Below, piece by piece: positions 7,964-17,700 of a DNA stretch of 41,235 nucleotides. The DNA is from a virus. Location of the stretch: the IMG/VR virus record IMGVR_UViG_3300025655_000088, positions 1 to 41,235 of that record; one strand, written 5' to 3'. How positions within the stretch are numbered: the stretch's first letter is position 1; each line of letters opens with the position of its first letter. Made by a program: the position numbers and the translations under genes. A model generated the notes under the pieces. The model made no database searches. It was given only the letters and a program-made list of their open reading frames with translations, and was not told where the DNA came from.

Positions 7964-9838
7964 ATGAATTCATACCAACAACTAATCGCCAAATCACGTT
8001 ATGCCCGTTACCTCCCTGAAGAATCTCGTCGTGAGAATTGGGATGAAACTGCCCATCGTTGGGTTACTTTCTTTAAGAAAGAGCTAGCTGATAAGATCGA
8101 TACAACGGACTCAATCTGGGGTATCCTCGAAGACAGTATCGGAAATCTAAAAGCACTACCATCAATGCGGGGAATTATGACCGCTGGTGAGGCGCTAGAC
8201 CGTACCCACGTAGCTGCATACAACTGCAGTTACTTACCTGTTGACCATCCTCGTGCATTCGATGAGTCAATGTACATCCTACTATGCGGTACTGGAGTAG
8301 GCTTCAGCTGCGAAACACAGTACACACAGAAGTTACCTGTTGTGCCTCAGTTACACCCATCAGAGCATGTCCTCGTTGTCGACGACAGCAAAGAAGGCTG
8401 GTGTACCTCATTCCAAGAGCTAATCAGCTGCTTGTACAAAGGTATTATCCCTACATGGGATGTATCATTAGTCCGTCCTGCAGGAACACCACTGAAAACC
8501 TTTGGTGGACGTGCAAGTGGCCCTGATCCGCTAGTGTCTTTGTTTAATTACACTGTTGATAAGTTTACTAAAGCTTCAGGTCGTAAATTAAAGAACATCG
8601 AAGTGCATGACATCATGTGCAAGATCGGTGAGGTAGTTGTTGTTGGTGGTGTTCGCCGTTCAGCTATGATCTCTCTTGGTGACTTGTCAGATGCTGATCA
8701 TGCTACCGCTAAAACAGGTGCATGGTGGGAAAAGTCTGGAGAGCGTGCATTAGCTAATAACTCAGCAGTGTACAACTCTAAGCCAGCTATTGGTGAGTTC
8801 ATGAAGGAATGGTTAGACATTTACAACTCTCATTCAGGTGAGCGTGGTATCTTTAACCGTGAAGCATCACAGAAGCAAGCAGCTAAGTGGGGTCGTCGTA
8901 GTGCTGAAGTAGACTATGGAACTAACCCATGTGCAGAGATCATTCTCAAGCCATACCAGTTCTGTAACCTATCTACCATTGTGGTGAACTCAAAAGATAC
9001 CTTCGAGGACTTACTCCACAAGGTACGCTTGGCAGCTATCATGGGTACTATGCAATCAACACTAACAAAGTTCCCTTACCTACGTAGCATCTGGCAAGAG
9101 AATACTGAGTCAGAGCGCCTACTAGGTGTGTCCATGACTGGTATCTTTGATAACCCTATTCTCCGTGGTGAAACTAAGTTATCTCTTGAGCATGTACTCA
9201 CTAAGCTACGAGATACTGCTCGTGAAACCAATGAAGAGTGGGCTGAAATCCTTGGCATCAATGCATCAGCTGCTATCACGGCAATCAAGCCAGAAGGAAC
9301 TGTTAGCCAACTAACACAAACTTCATCTGGTATTCACCCCGGGCATGCACCGTTTTATATTCGTCGTATTCGTCAGGATAAGAAAGATCCACTCACTCAG
9401 TTCTTGATTGAGCAAGGTGTACCACACGAAGACTGCGTAATGAAACCTAATGACACTACCGTGTTCTCATTTCCACAGAAGTCACCCGGCTTTACCCGTA
9501 AGGACTTAACTGCATTACAGCATTTAAATATCTGGTTGGCATATCAACGTCATTATTGTGAACACAAGCCCTCAGTAACTATCTCAGTGAAGGATCACGA
9601 GTGGATGGAAGTTGGTGCTTGGTTGTATGAGAACTTCGATGAAGCTACTGGTATCAGTTTCTTACCTGATGACGGTGGAACATATCGTCAGGCTCCATAT
9701 GAAGACTGTACAGAAGAAACATATAAGCAGATGGCTATGGAAGTCCCTGTTATTGGCTGGTCTCAGTTCACTGAGTACACAGACACAGTTGAAGGTGCTC
9801 AGATGCTAGCTTGCAGTGCAGGAGTGTGCTCACTATGA
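7964..9838 (+). CDS. nrdJ: Class II (adenosylcobalamin-dependent) ribonucleotide reductase, monomeric RTPR type (624 aa)
   Basis: Reduces ribonucleotides to deoxyribonucleotides using B12, supplying DNA precursors. The active-site set matches Lactobacillus RTPR in order and spacing: C88 (NCSY) and C334 (QFCNL) as the reducible pair, C323 in TNPCAE as thiyl cysteine with E325, and a C-terminal C617-x4-C622 shuttle pair. The 11-residue gap between C323 and C334 and the 5-residue gap of the tail pair equal those of RTPR (408/419, 731/736). VGGVRRSAMISLGD and GTGVGFS are further family signatures. No small subunit or NrdR-type gene is nearby, as expected for class II. Its ATG lies 16 nt after the RNA polymerase stop. 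The phage therefore depends on host cobalamin. Confidence 0.93.
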   Translation: MNSYQQLIAKSRYARYLPEESRRENWDETAHRWVTFFKKELADKIDTTDSIWGILEDSIGNLKALPSMRGIMTAGEALDRTHVAAYNCSYLPVDHPRAFDESMYILLCGTGVGFSCETQYTQKLPVVPQLHPSEHVLVVDDSKEGWCTSFQELISCLYKGIIPTWDVSLVRPAGTPLKTFGGRASGPDPLVSLFNYTVDKFTKASGRKLKNIEVHDIMCKIGEVVVVGGVRRSAMISLGDLSDADHATAKTGAWWEKSGERALANNSAVYNSKPAIGEFMKEWLDIYNSHSGERGIFNREASQKQAAKWGRRSAEVDYGTNPCAEIILKPYQFCNLSTIVVNSKDTFEDLLHKVRLAAIMGTMQSTLTKFPYLRSIWQENTESERLLGVSMTGIFDNPILRGETKLSLEHVLTKLRDTARETNEEWAEILGINASAAITAIKPEGTVSQLTQTSSGIHPGHAPFYIRRIRQDKKDPLTQFLIEQGVPHEDCVMKPNDTTVFSFPQKSPGFTRKDLTALQHLNIWLAYQRHYCEHKPSVTISVKDHEWMEVGAWLYENFDEATGISFLPDDGGTYRQAPYEDCTEETYKQMAMEVPVIGWSQFTEYTDTVEGAQMLACSAGVCSL

Positions 9839-9981
9839 ACGAACAATTAGAACTCCCTTTAGAAACCGTAGAAGAATATCTCGATAAGATGAATAAGCAT
9901 CAACGAGTGTATCTCTTTGAGGAGGCTAATAAAGTACGATTAATTATGGATGAATATGAACAAGAGGCATACGACGAATAG
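9835..9981 (+). CDS. Small acidic protein of unknown function (48 aa)
   Basis: ATG at 9835 overlaps the reductase stop (ATGA), so translation is probably coupled. The product begins MNEQLELPLETVEEYLDKMN, is rich in Glu and ends acidic (EAYDE); it looks like two short amphipathic helices. No family recognised. It ends 19 nt before the tRNA. Confidence 0.5.
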   Translation: MNEQLELPLETVEEYLDKMNKHQRVYLFEEANKVRLIMDEYEQEAYDE

Positions 9982-10000
9982 CCGGAGCCTATTAGAGATC

Positions 10001-10075
10001 ATGTAGATAGCTTAGTGATAGAGCAGAGTCCCTTATAAGGCTTTGACCTAGGTTTGATTCCTAGTCTACATACCA
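10001..10075 (+). tRNA. tRNA with encoded CCA; anticodon probably UAU (Ile)
   Basis: The acceptor stem is a perfect 7-bp pair (ATGTAGA 10001-10007 with TCTACAT 10065-10071), followed by A and an encoded CCA at 10073-10075. The T arm is a perfect 5-bp stem (CTAGG/CCTAG) around TTTGATT. The D arm is GCTT/GAGC with loop AGTGATA. The anticodon arm is imperfect: the loop CTTATAA closed by CC/GG gives anticodon TAT, reading AUA, but leaves one U-C mismatch in the stem and a short variable loop. A register with a complete stem has an 8-nt loop, so the anticodon call is tentative. A phage tRNA for the rare AUA codon would fit an AT-leaning genome. Confidence 0.82.
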
Positions 10076-10092
10076 ACAAACAAAGGAGTAAT

Positions 10093-10185
10093 ATGAGTAA
10101 AGGCAGTACCCCCCGTCCAGTAGATCCCCAGAAATACAAGGATAACTACGAGCGTATATTTGGTAAAAAGAAAGAGGAGAAATAA
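10093..10185 (+). CDS. Conserved phage mini-protein (30 aa), KGSTPRP type
   Basis: ATG at 10093 has an excellent ribosome site (AAAGGAG) 7 nt upstream. The product begins MSKGSTPRPVDPQKYKDNYE and ends RIFGKKKEEK. From memory, a very short protein with the pattern K-G-S-x-P-R-P ... Y-x-x-N-(W/Y)-x-x-I-F-G-K recurs in many unrelated tailed phages, usually among replication genes, with no established function. Keeping this pattern in 30 residues argues strongly that the frame is real. Confidence 0.65.
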   Translation: MSKGSTPRPVDPQKYKDNYERIFGKKKEEK

Positions 10186-10186
10186 T

Positions 10187-10402
10187 ATGAGTACACCCCA
10201 AGAGTTAGCACAATTAGCATACCTTGAAGCGCATAACAATTACAAACAAGCTGTTGGTACGATTGACGAGTTCACAGCCTACGATGTATTGATGCAGTCA
10301 CGAATTAATGTTATTAACTCAGTAGAGTTATTTGTAGCCGAGGCTAAAACAGAAAATGAAGCAGCTCAAGCAGCACGAGACCTAACTTCAGGTATACTGT
10401 AA
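10187..10402 (+). CDS. Small helical protein of unknown function (71 aa)
   Basis: The frame is open further upstream to a TTG at 10160, but the ATG at 10187 is the likely start: it follows the previous stop by 1 nt and has GAGGAG upstream. The product begins MSTPQELAQLAYLEAHNNYK and is acidic, without Cys, membrane segments or known motifs, and predicted to be mostly alpha-helical. It ends 9 nt before the Dps-like gene. Confidence 0.6.
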   Translation: MSTPQELAQLAYLEAHNNYKQAVGTIDEFTAYDVLMQSRINVINSVELFVAEAKTENEAAQAARDLTSGIL

Positions 10403-10411
10403 AGGAATACA

Positions 10412-10864
10412 ATGAGTGATACACTAGTACAACCATTAATGCAACTATTCGCAGATAACTTTGTTGTCTACTATAAATCGCATGGGTTCCACTTCAATGT
10501 AGAAGGCCCAACATTTAGCCAAGATCATGGGTTACTAAATGAAATCTATGATTTCCTTTGGGCATCCCACGATGATCTTGGAGAACAAATTCGTCAATTA
10601 GATAAACCAGCACCTAGGAGCCTCAAAGAGATTTTAGATCTCAGTGATATCAAAGAGTCAGTTAAGGCTCGACTAGACAATAAAGATATGCTGGTTGCCT
10701 TATCTGCTGACTTCGATGACCTACGTGAAGATGCTCAGTTGCTATACGATGCGGCTGGCTCTTGTGGATGCGGCGGTTTAGAAACACTAGTAGGAGACTA
10801 CCTTAAAGCATTATCCAAGCTACATTGGAAAGTAAAAGCAACAATAGGAAAGAGTTTTAAATGA
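10412..10864 (+). CDS. Dps / ferritin-like protein (150 aa)
   Basis: Four-helix ferritin-like protein of the Dps branch, which as a dodecamer oxidises and stores iron and protects DNA from oxidative damage. The intersubunit ferroxidase ligands keep Dps spacing: H27 (in HFNVEGPTF), H39, D54 and E58 match Listeria H31, H43, D58 and E62; the fifth position (D47) is N43 here. The length is typical. There is no Lys-rich DNA-binding N-tail, but the C-terminus is basic (KVKATIGKSFK). A Cys-rich loop (GSCGCGG, about 127-133) is unusual for Dps. It sits at the end of the + strand operon with the reductase, suggesting protection of DNA or metal centres. The last 4 nt overlap the next start. Confidence 0.88.
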   Translation: MSDTLVQPLMQLFADNFVVYYKSHGFHFNVEGPTFSQDHGLLNEIYDFLWASHDDLGEQIRQLDKPAPRSLKEILDLSDIKESVKARLDNKDMLVALSADFDDLREDAQLLYDAAGSCGCGGLETLVGDYLKALSKLHWKVKATIGKSFK

Positions 10865-11148
10865 AAAGTTTTAATACACAAGCCCTTCGAGGTAATCAAC
10901 AGTATGACGATCACCAATTCAAACAAGACATGATTGATACCCACGGTATGGTCATTCCAGACCACTTACTTTACAAGCCTGAAATGAATGACTACGTTCT
11001 AAACGAGATTTATAAGCAGTCATGCCGGGAACTTCAAGATCAAACCAATCCAAATACAAGTGCAAACTACACAGCTAAAGAAGCTATGGAACATGCATCT
11101 GAGCTACGTTCAACAGCTAAAAAGAATATTAATAATCTTCAAGGCTAA
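10861..11148 (+). CDS. Hypothetical protein (95 aa), last gene of the + strand operon
   Basis: ATGA overlap with the Dps-like gene stop; ribosome site GGAAAG upstream. The product begins MKSFNTQALRGNQQYDDHQF and is hydrophilic and mixed-charge, with no membrane segments or cysteine pairs and a probable C-terminal helix rich in Ala, Glu and Lys. No family recognised. It is followed immediately by the convergent terminator. Confidence 0.6.
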   Translation: MKSFNTQALRGNQQYDDHQFKQDMIDTHGMVIPDHLLYKPEMNDYVLNEIYKQSCRELQDQTNPNTSANYTAKEAMEHASELRSTAKKNINNLQG

Positions 11149-11159
11149 ACAAATTAAAA

Positions 11160-11191
11160 CCCCCATAGGAGTAATCCTATAGGGGTTTTTT
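11160..11191. terminator. Bidirectional intrinsic terminator between convergent operons
   Basis: Inverted repeat CCCC-C-ATAGGA / TCCTAT-A-GGGG (one C-A mismatch) around a GTAA loop. It is followed by nine T on the + strand and preceded by AAAA, which gives a U run on the - strand too. It lies exactly where the + strand operon and the - strand late operon meet, so it can stop transcription from both sides. Confidence 0.9.
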
Positions 11192-11192
11192 T

Positions 11193-14100
11193 TTAGAACA
11201 TGAAGTAAATTCCACCGTTCTTAGCTTTAGCTGCAATAGCGCTTTCTTGTTTTTGTTTATTTAATTTACCCTGCACAGCCCAGGTAGTTGGGAGGAATGT
11301 ACCTCCTGCTTTACCCTTACCATACAAAGTAACATTCATAAATGCTTTCACTAATGAGACAACTTTAGCTGAAGGTAACGCTTGGTTATCACTACGACCC
11401 TCTTTGTTAATAATAAACCCTGAAGCATCTGACTCGATATACTTAATAAACTCTTGTTGTTCAGGACTCAAGCTCCATCCCTTGCTTTGGTTCTCTTTTA
11501 AGTAACCGTACTGACGATCAATAGCAACAGTCACACCGTAGTATGGGCCATTCTTACCGATAACAACTTCAGATTGCTTATTCAGGTCATCACGACCCTC
11601 CTGCATCTTAATGTTAAAGTCCTTAATGAGGTTACTACGAACATCCCATGCCATAATTTTAGGTAAGGCAATGTTGTTAGCTGCATACATAGTCTGCAAT
11701 AGACTATCGGAAGCCACAACAAAGTTATCAAATACGGGTTGCTGGAATAACATCTCACTAGGTTTCTTACCACCATTAACAATCTTCATTGTCTCTGCAA
11801 CAAGGACTGACTCACGGTACTGACCCAATACAGGGCCAACTTGGTTCATAGCAGCAGAACCGGGGCCGGGAACTAGTAGCTTATGCTCTCCAGTTTCCTC
11901 ATCCATAACAGTCTTAGGCCGTGCTGGTGCCATAGGGTCTAGAGTACGTTTAGTACCTGGAACACTACGGGTATCACCGGAAGCACTACGCAATGTGGTA
12001 TAAGTACCATCTTCTTTAGGCATATAGCTTCCGATACTCATAGGCTCATGCCAATAACCTTCGGGTGATGGTACCTTATTAAGCATACCAAGAGTAGCAA
12101 CAATATCTTTGGGTAATTGCTGTTGCCACGAATCCATAGTATCAGATAGTGATGCACCGTAGATAGCATTAAGATCATTAATCATACCTTTAGAATCATT
12201 ACTATCATAGTAAGGGGCAAGCGCATCCCGGAATTGTGGGTTCTTGGCTAAGAACTTACGAGCAGTATCATGGTGGAAAGACTTAGGCTTACCGTAGTCA
12301 GTCTGTAGTAGAACACCTTTACCAAACTCATCTGCAAACTTAGTACTCTTATTAGCTTCCAGTAGTCCTGCCCAAGCCTCACGAACAGCGAACCGATCAG
12401 TACTGATAGCCTTCTGAACACCTTGCTTGTAAGCTACTTCTAAGAAGAACTGACGAGGGTTTCCTGAAGGAATTGTGTTAGCTAAACCACCAACCAACGT
12501 TGGGTTGTAAAGAATACCAACACGCTTAAGCACTTCAACATCACCATCATCATTAGCAAGGAAGGTACGACCAGCTGAACTCATATCAATCTCAGTAGTA
12601 ACCCGTGGAGTAAATGCCAAACCATTCTTCTTAGCATTCAAATAGTTATTAGCATCCATATAAGCCTGCAAGCGATATCCCCAATCCTTTTTACCAGAAG
12701 ACGCGATGAAGTTATTCAACACACCCAACTGTTGTGGGGTTAGGTTAAGTTTTAACTTAGTCATGTCAAGGTTAATAGCTGCAACAGCGGATGTACTCTG
12801 TGGTACAATGCTTGAAAGCACTTGTCCAATGATAGCTGCTTGAGAAAGGAACTCAGGGGTGACTAGTGAGGCTAAACCGGGAGCAGTCAATGTGTGAGTC
12901 TCAACACCAACTGTTTTACCTACATCAAGTACGTGTCCCATAGTAACATACCAAGCAAACTCACGTTGTGTCGGTGTTAAACTCATATCACCATTGCGAA
13001 CCTTAGAACCAATAGAATCAAAATGATTTTGAGCTACTGATAAGGGCAATCCGGTTAGGTGGTAATTAGTACCACCGAAATTTACAGGTGAGCTAATGCT
13101 ATTAATAACAGCACGAGTCATCAGATCCCGTTGTGCATTAATATCTTCTGAGTCGTTATACATACGGTGAACAGCGTAATCTTCCCAATACTTTGAGTAA
13201 CGGGGTACTGATTCAGAAACGTTCTGACCATAGTAGTTATTTAACTTGATAAGGCCATTAGCTTTAGTCTTAGTAGAGTTCTCATCATCAGCAGCAGTGA
13301 AACCAAGTAACGCCTTAGTACTGGATAACCCTTGAATCGGTTCTCCTGCGCGAGCACGAGGATGGTTTGGATTAACCTTTTGAGGTGGTTGGCCGGGAAT
13401 TGGTGCTGGTGCAGGATAAATTTCATTGATAGCTTGACTAGAGAATAGAGCAGCAAAGAATGATTTGATAGGGCTAGTTAAAACACCTACGCTGCCAGCA
13501 ATACGCTTGGCTTCTTTCATTGTTGCGACACGAGTGTAACCTGTCTTTTCTTTATCTCCTGTACGAGTAGTACGACTAGCACCAACGTATTCACCAGTAT
13601 CTGTAACCGGAACTGATTGACTACGTCCACGAGTTAAGTCACCTACTTCACGGGACATGTTCCGAGCAGCCATGTAGAACTTCATACCCATCTCGGGGCT
13701 AAGTCTAAACACTTCATTACCAGACGTCTTGTCAGAAACCAAATAGCCCTTATCAACTAATGCTTGTGTGACGCTAGCTCCAAGAGTACGCGCACTGATA
13801 TTAGTTTGTTTAGGTTGTAATGGATTACCTTGTTGGTCTACGTTACCCATCTGATGGAGTTTCATAGCGGAATTACCTAGAAGACCATACATAGTCTCCG
13901 CTGGTAGACCGCCATTCTCTGCCTTCAAAGCAACAGACTGAACTTCAACACCTTGAATATCATTACCCCAAGCATGGAGTTCTTGGGTATCCTGATCGTT
14001 GATCTCTCCCGCAACTGTTTCAGAAGCACCAGCTAGCACCGGGGCGATCATAGCAAATGATGTAGCACTCAAGCTACCTGCCTTGACAGCACTAATACCA

Positions 14101-14744
14101 AGACCTTGCTTGATATTCTGCATAGCAGACATCTTATGTGGTGCTAAAGAGTTCTCAGAAGTAGCGCCAATTTCGGTATTGATATTAGCAAGACCATCAC
14201 TGATAGCTCGTGCTGCAGTGTTAACTGTTCCACGTTGTGTCGGATGAATTGACTTAGGATATGCAGCTTCGAGAGAAGCCTCATCGTTCCAGTCAACATT
14301 AAGACCATTAGCTTTACGGGATTGCTCAAGCTTATTACGCTCAGTCAACCCGCGTACTTGCTCTTCGTTCATAGGCATACCACGCTGATTAAGCATAGCC
14401 ATCTGAGGGCTGCCTTGATTAGTCATCTGTGGTTGCTGAGACTGATCTTGCCAGCTACTTTCATCGGACATCATCGGCTCCTGACCCATACCAGCACTCT
14501 GTTGTGCTTGAGTATTCTCAGGGATATCTGCCATAGCATTTGAACGAGCGTAATCAATAGCCTCTTGAGGCCGCTGATACTGTTCTGGCTCTGCTAGCTC
14601 TGATGGTGGAACTGATTGCTCAAGAGCAGAGGGTGGAACCTCCAACCCTTGCTTTCTAAGCTCCTCACCCATGTTAACACCGGACGCTGGAATCTCCGGT
14701 ACTGTGTATTGGCCTGAACGACCGACACCTGAATATTTTCCCAT
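11193..14744 (-). CDS. Giant virion protein with divergent single-subunit RNA polymerase-like motifs (1183 aa)
   Basis: Last gene of the late operon, start 14744 with AGGAG in the end of the preceding gene. The first ~200 residues are Gln/Pro/Met-rich and probably disordered. In the C-terminal half I see a pattern like the palm of T7/N4-type RNA polymerases: motif A TTEIDMSSAG (D720), motif B K809-x7-Y817-G818 (GKGVLLQTDYGK) and motif C PVFDNF (D1006). Spacings (A to B 97, K to Y 8, B to C 189) are close to T7 (102, 8, 173). T7 R627 is Asp here and the motif C His is Phe, so it may be divergent or inactive. The position among ejection proteins recalls the injected N4 vRNAP. Alternative: a structural ejection protein with chance motifs. 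Confidence 0.55.
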   Translation of the reverse strand: MGKYSGVGRSGQYTVPEIPASGVNMGEELRKQGLEVPPSALEQSVPPSELAEPEQYQRPQEAIDYARSNAMADIPENTQAQQSAGMGQEPMMSDESSWQDQSQQPQMTNQGSPQMAMLNQRGMPMNEEQVRGLTERNKLEQSRKANGLNVDWNDEASLEAAYPKSIHPTQRGTVNTAARAISDGLANINTEIGATSENSLAPHKMSAMQNIKQGLGISAVKAGSLSATSFAMIAPVLAGASETVAGEINDQDTQELHAWGNDIQGVEVQSVALKAENGGLPAETMYGLLGNSAMKLHQMGNVDQQGNPLQPKQTNISARTLGASVTQALVDKGYLVSDKTSGNEVFRLSPEMGMKFYMAARNMSREVGDLTRGRSQSVPVTDTGEYVGASRTTRTGDKEKTGYTRVATMKEAKRIAGSVGVLTSPIKSFFAALFSSQAINEIYPAPAPIPGQPPQKVNPNHPRARAGEPIQGLSSTKALLGFTAADDENSTKTKANGLIKLNNYYGQNVSESVPRYSKYWEDYAVHRMYNDSEDINAQRDLMTRAVINSISSPVNFGGTNYHLTGLPLSVAQNHFDSIGSKVRNGDMSLTPTQREFAWYVTMGHVLDVGKTVGVETHTLTAPGLASLVTPEFLSQAAIIGQVLSSIVPQSTSAVAAINLDMTKLKLNLTPQQLGVLNNFIASSGKKDWGYRLQAYMDANNYLNAKKNGLAFTPRVTTEIDMSSAGRTFLANDDGDVEVLKRVGILYNPTLVGGLANTIPSGNPRQFFLEVAYKQGVQKAISTDRFAVREAWAGLLEANKSTKFADEFGKGVLLQTDYGKPKSFHHDTARKFLAKNPQFRDALAPYYDSNDSKGMINDLNAIYGASLSDTMDSWQQQLPKDIVATLGMLNKVPSPEGYWHEPMSIGSYMPKEDGTYTTLRSASGDTRSVPGTKRTLDPMAPARPKTVMDEETGEHKLLVPGPGSAAMNQVGPVLGQYRESVLVAETMKIVNGGKKPSEMLFQQPVFDNFVVASDSLLQTMYAANNIALPKIMAWDVRSNLIKDFNIKMQEGRDDLNKQSEVVIGKNGPYYGVTVAIDRQYGYLKENQSKGWSLSPEQQEFIKYIESDASGFIINKEGRSDNQALPSAKVVSLVKAFMNVTLYGKGKAGGTFLPTTWAVQGKLNKQKQESAIAAKAKNGGIYFMF

Positions 14745-17700
14745 TTAATAATCTCCTAGTTCTTGCTGGACATATTTAGCAAAAGCAGGACTAGTACCAA
14801 ACACTGGTATAGTTCTTACTGCCGCTTTCGTTTTACTTCCAGGCTGGGCTGATAACGCATCATTAATTTTGTTAATGTACGCTAGGGCTGGTGCCTGATC
14901 TGATACTTGTGAGTATGCTTTCTGCAGCACACTCTGATTTTGTTTACTTGGAGGTAGTACTGATGATACAGTATCCCAGATACGTTGGCCTGAGCCTAGT
15001 ATTCCAGTTTGACCAATGAAACGCTGAAACCTTTTCTCTTCTTTTAACCACTCAGGGGGTGTCTGACCATACTTAATCATATCCTTGCAAGCAAGAGCAA
15101 AATAAGTTAGAGCCATACCCATAGCTATAGTAGCTGCTGCATTGACCTGATCTTGTGATCCGTTCTTTTGAATATCCTTTATCAACCGTGGTAACACATT
15201 AGCAGTAAATGCTGAAGTATATCCTTGGAACTGAGTAAACAGTTGTAGATATGGATCACTATAAAACTTAGGACGGTTCATCTTTGACGGTTGAATAACA
15301 GCTTCAATAACGAAATTGTGAGTACCCTGTTGAATCTCATGCATGACACGAGCTTCATGAGCTTCTGATTGCATATCTACACTGAGTAAGTATTCAATAT
15401 TAACACCAACACGAACCAAATGCTCTCGGGCATCCTTAGCTGCTTGAGAAGGATTCTGAGGGTCATCCTGCTGAACTGTCTTAACCCAATTAGTAATAGC
15501 ATCTGCACCGATAGACATCTTAGCAAACCGAGTAATATTAGTTATACTAGTTAAGCCTGTTAGTTTAAAGAATCCTTCAGTCCACTTTGAAAAGTAACCA
15601 GTGACGATATCATTTCGTCGACCAATATCACCTTTACCTTGGAAACCACCAGCAAACAGAGCCTCATGATAATCCTGATTAACTTTAGTTTCCTTACCAC
15701 CAAGAGCAGTAAACACACCAGCAGCTTCAGCAACAAAGCCTTTGAGTAATGCTTGAGTAGCTTTAATTGACTGAGGTAAGTTAAGGTTACGGTATATCTG
15801 AGCGAACTCTACAGTAGAACTAATAGCGGCTAATGGTAGTGAGCTAACTGTTGAAAGAAAGTTAATACAACTGAGAGCACCTTTAGCATAAACATTAGTT
15901 ATCTCATGGTAAGTGCCTCTCCGCATAGCAACCCAATCCTTCAGCTCATGAGCTACGAATGATGCACGTTCAGAAGATAACTCTCCATTGCTAACTGCAG
16001 CCTGAATCAGAGTAGCTAACTTACTACCGTCATTACCAATCAAATGCTTGTTAACGTACTTAGCAGCACCTTGAGCAGCTAGGCTATAAGCGTTCTCTAG
16101 CACATCTTGGTTAAGAAACTTACCAAATACACCCGCATGTTTCGGATCATTAAGGATAGCCTCAATATTATCTTTCACAATAGCTGAATTAGGTCGAGTA
16201 GCTGCATCAAACAAATCATCAAACGGGTCTGTCAAGTAGTTTACGCTTGTATCATTTATTAACCTAGCAACTGTTTCTTGTGCTTCCGCTTGGGTAATAC
16301 CTAAATGCTTAACAAGTAACGAAGCAAACTCCGAAGGGTTACGATCTATCGCTGACTTATTCACAGGTTTCATCTCAAGGAATTGCTCAGGAGTAAGCTT
16401 GCTTCCTGTTCTACTGTTGTAGGCATTGATTAATGAATCAATCTTATCAGCGTATTTAGTAATAGCCTCCTTATGTTCGGCATGTTTACCAAGCAGGGTA
16501 TCTAAGCCGCTACCATGAGATAACACAGCTGAGTCCACAGTTGCAGCATTCTCTGCGTGTTTAGCTCCCAATAAGCTTAGTAATGCTTGTTTAACTTCAG
16601 AGCTAGAGAGGATAGAAGAAATATTACTAATAGGTAATCCCTTAAACGCCCTCTTAACCTCATCTACAGAGCCAAAAGTGTTCTGTAATTCCTGCGCAAT
16701 ATGTGATTGTTGCTCTTCAATTGAGCCACCGTTGAATGCCCGGTTAGCACCGAGTAACGTCCATAGAGCAGCAGAATAGCCACCAGCATGGGAATCAGAA
16801 CCTGCAAGGTTACTAGACCATTTACCAAACAAACCACCAAGACCCTTGTCTTTAAAAAATGAAGAAATCTTCCCGATAGCGCCCGAAGCTTGTCTCTTAA
16901 AGCCTTCAGCCCTAGATAACTCCTCTAACGTAGGTTCTCCACCCGGCGTCTGGTCAGACTCAGCATCTTCAATCATGCCACGAGCGGTTTCAACCTTGCC
17001 AAATGTATTCATCATATTCTGACGAAATTCTGTATCGCTGGATTGTGGGGTTGCATTAGGGTTAGCCGTGACAGCATTACGCATTACCCTACCTGCTCCA
17101 CCAAAGGTTCCACCAAGAACTGCACCACCAACACCTGCGTTGATAATACGGTTCTTAAGTTTAATCATCTCATATGGATCATCAGGAAGTGCTATGCCTT
17201 TTTTCTCACCAAAGTATTGGGTAGCTTCCTGAATCATTTCTTCAGGAGCTTCATTAACAACACCTGAAACTACCGCCTTACCTACTTTGCGAGCAGATAA
17301 TTGACTAGCTAGAGCAGAAGCTTCAGCAACATCTTTGAGTCCTTCTTGAATCTTATTAACAATGGTTCTCTCAGCAGCTTCTTGTGTGTAGCCCTTCTTA
17401 ACCATCTGCTCGATTACTTCTTTTTGAGTAGCCTTAGATAGGATACTACCAGTTACTTTACTGATACCAATTGCTTCAACTAGTGACTGTAGGATACCAG
17501 ATCCAACAGCCCAAGATACATCCTTCTTTTCTCCTTGGCCTTCCCATGTTTGACCTGCATAAATAATAGCTGGAATGGCGAGTGAAGTACCCATAGTCAT
17601 GGGTGCAGCTAAGGTAGCCGCTACTGATAGCATCATTTGTGGTGCAGAGGAAGCAGCAGTACCTAGCATGTAGTCAGCTACTTCACTTAAGGAATTTAGA

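Noticed and set aside
10160-10186. Upstream TTG start extending the 71-residue protein by nine basic residues.
   Set aside because: It would overlap the KGSTPRP mini-protein; the ATG at 10187 has a good ribosome site and 1-nt spacing from the previous stop.
11172-11190. TCCTATAGGGG resembles the end of a T7-type promoter (CTATAGGG).
   Set aside because: It is one arm of the convergent hairpin terminator, with the T run directly after it, so termination explains it better.
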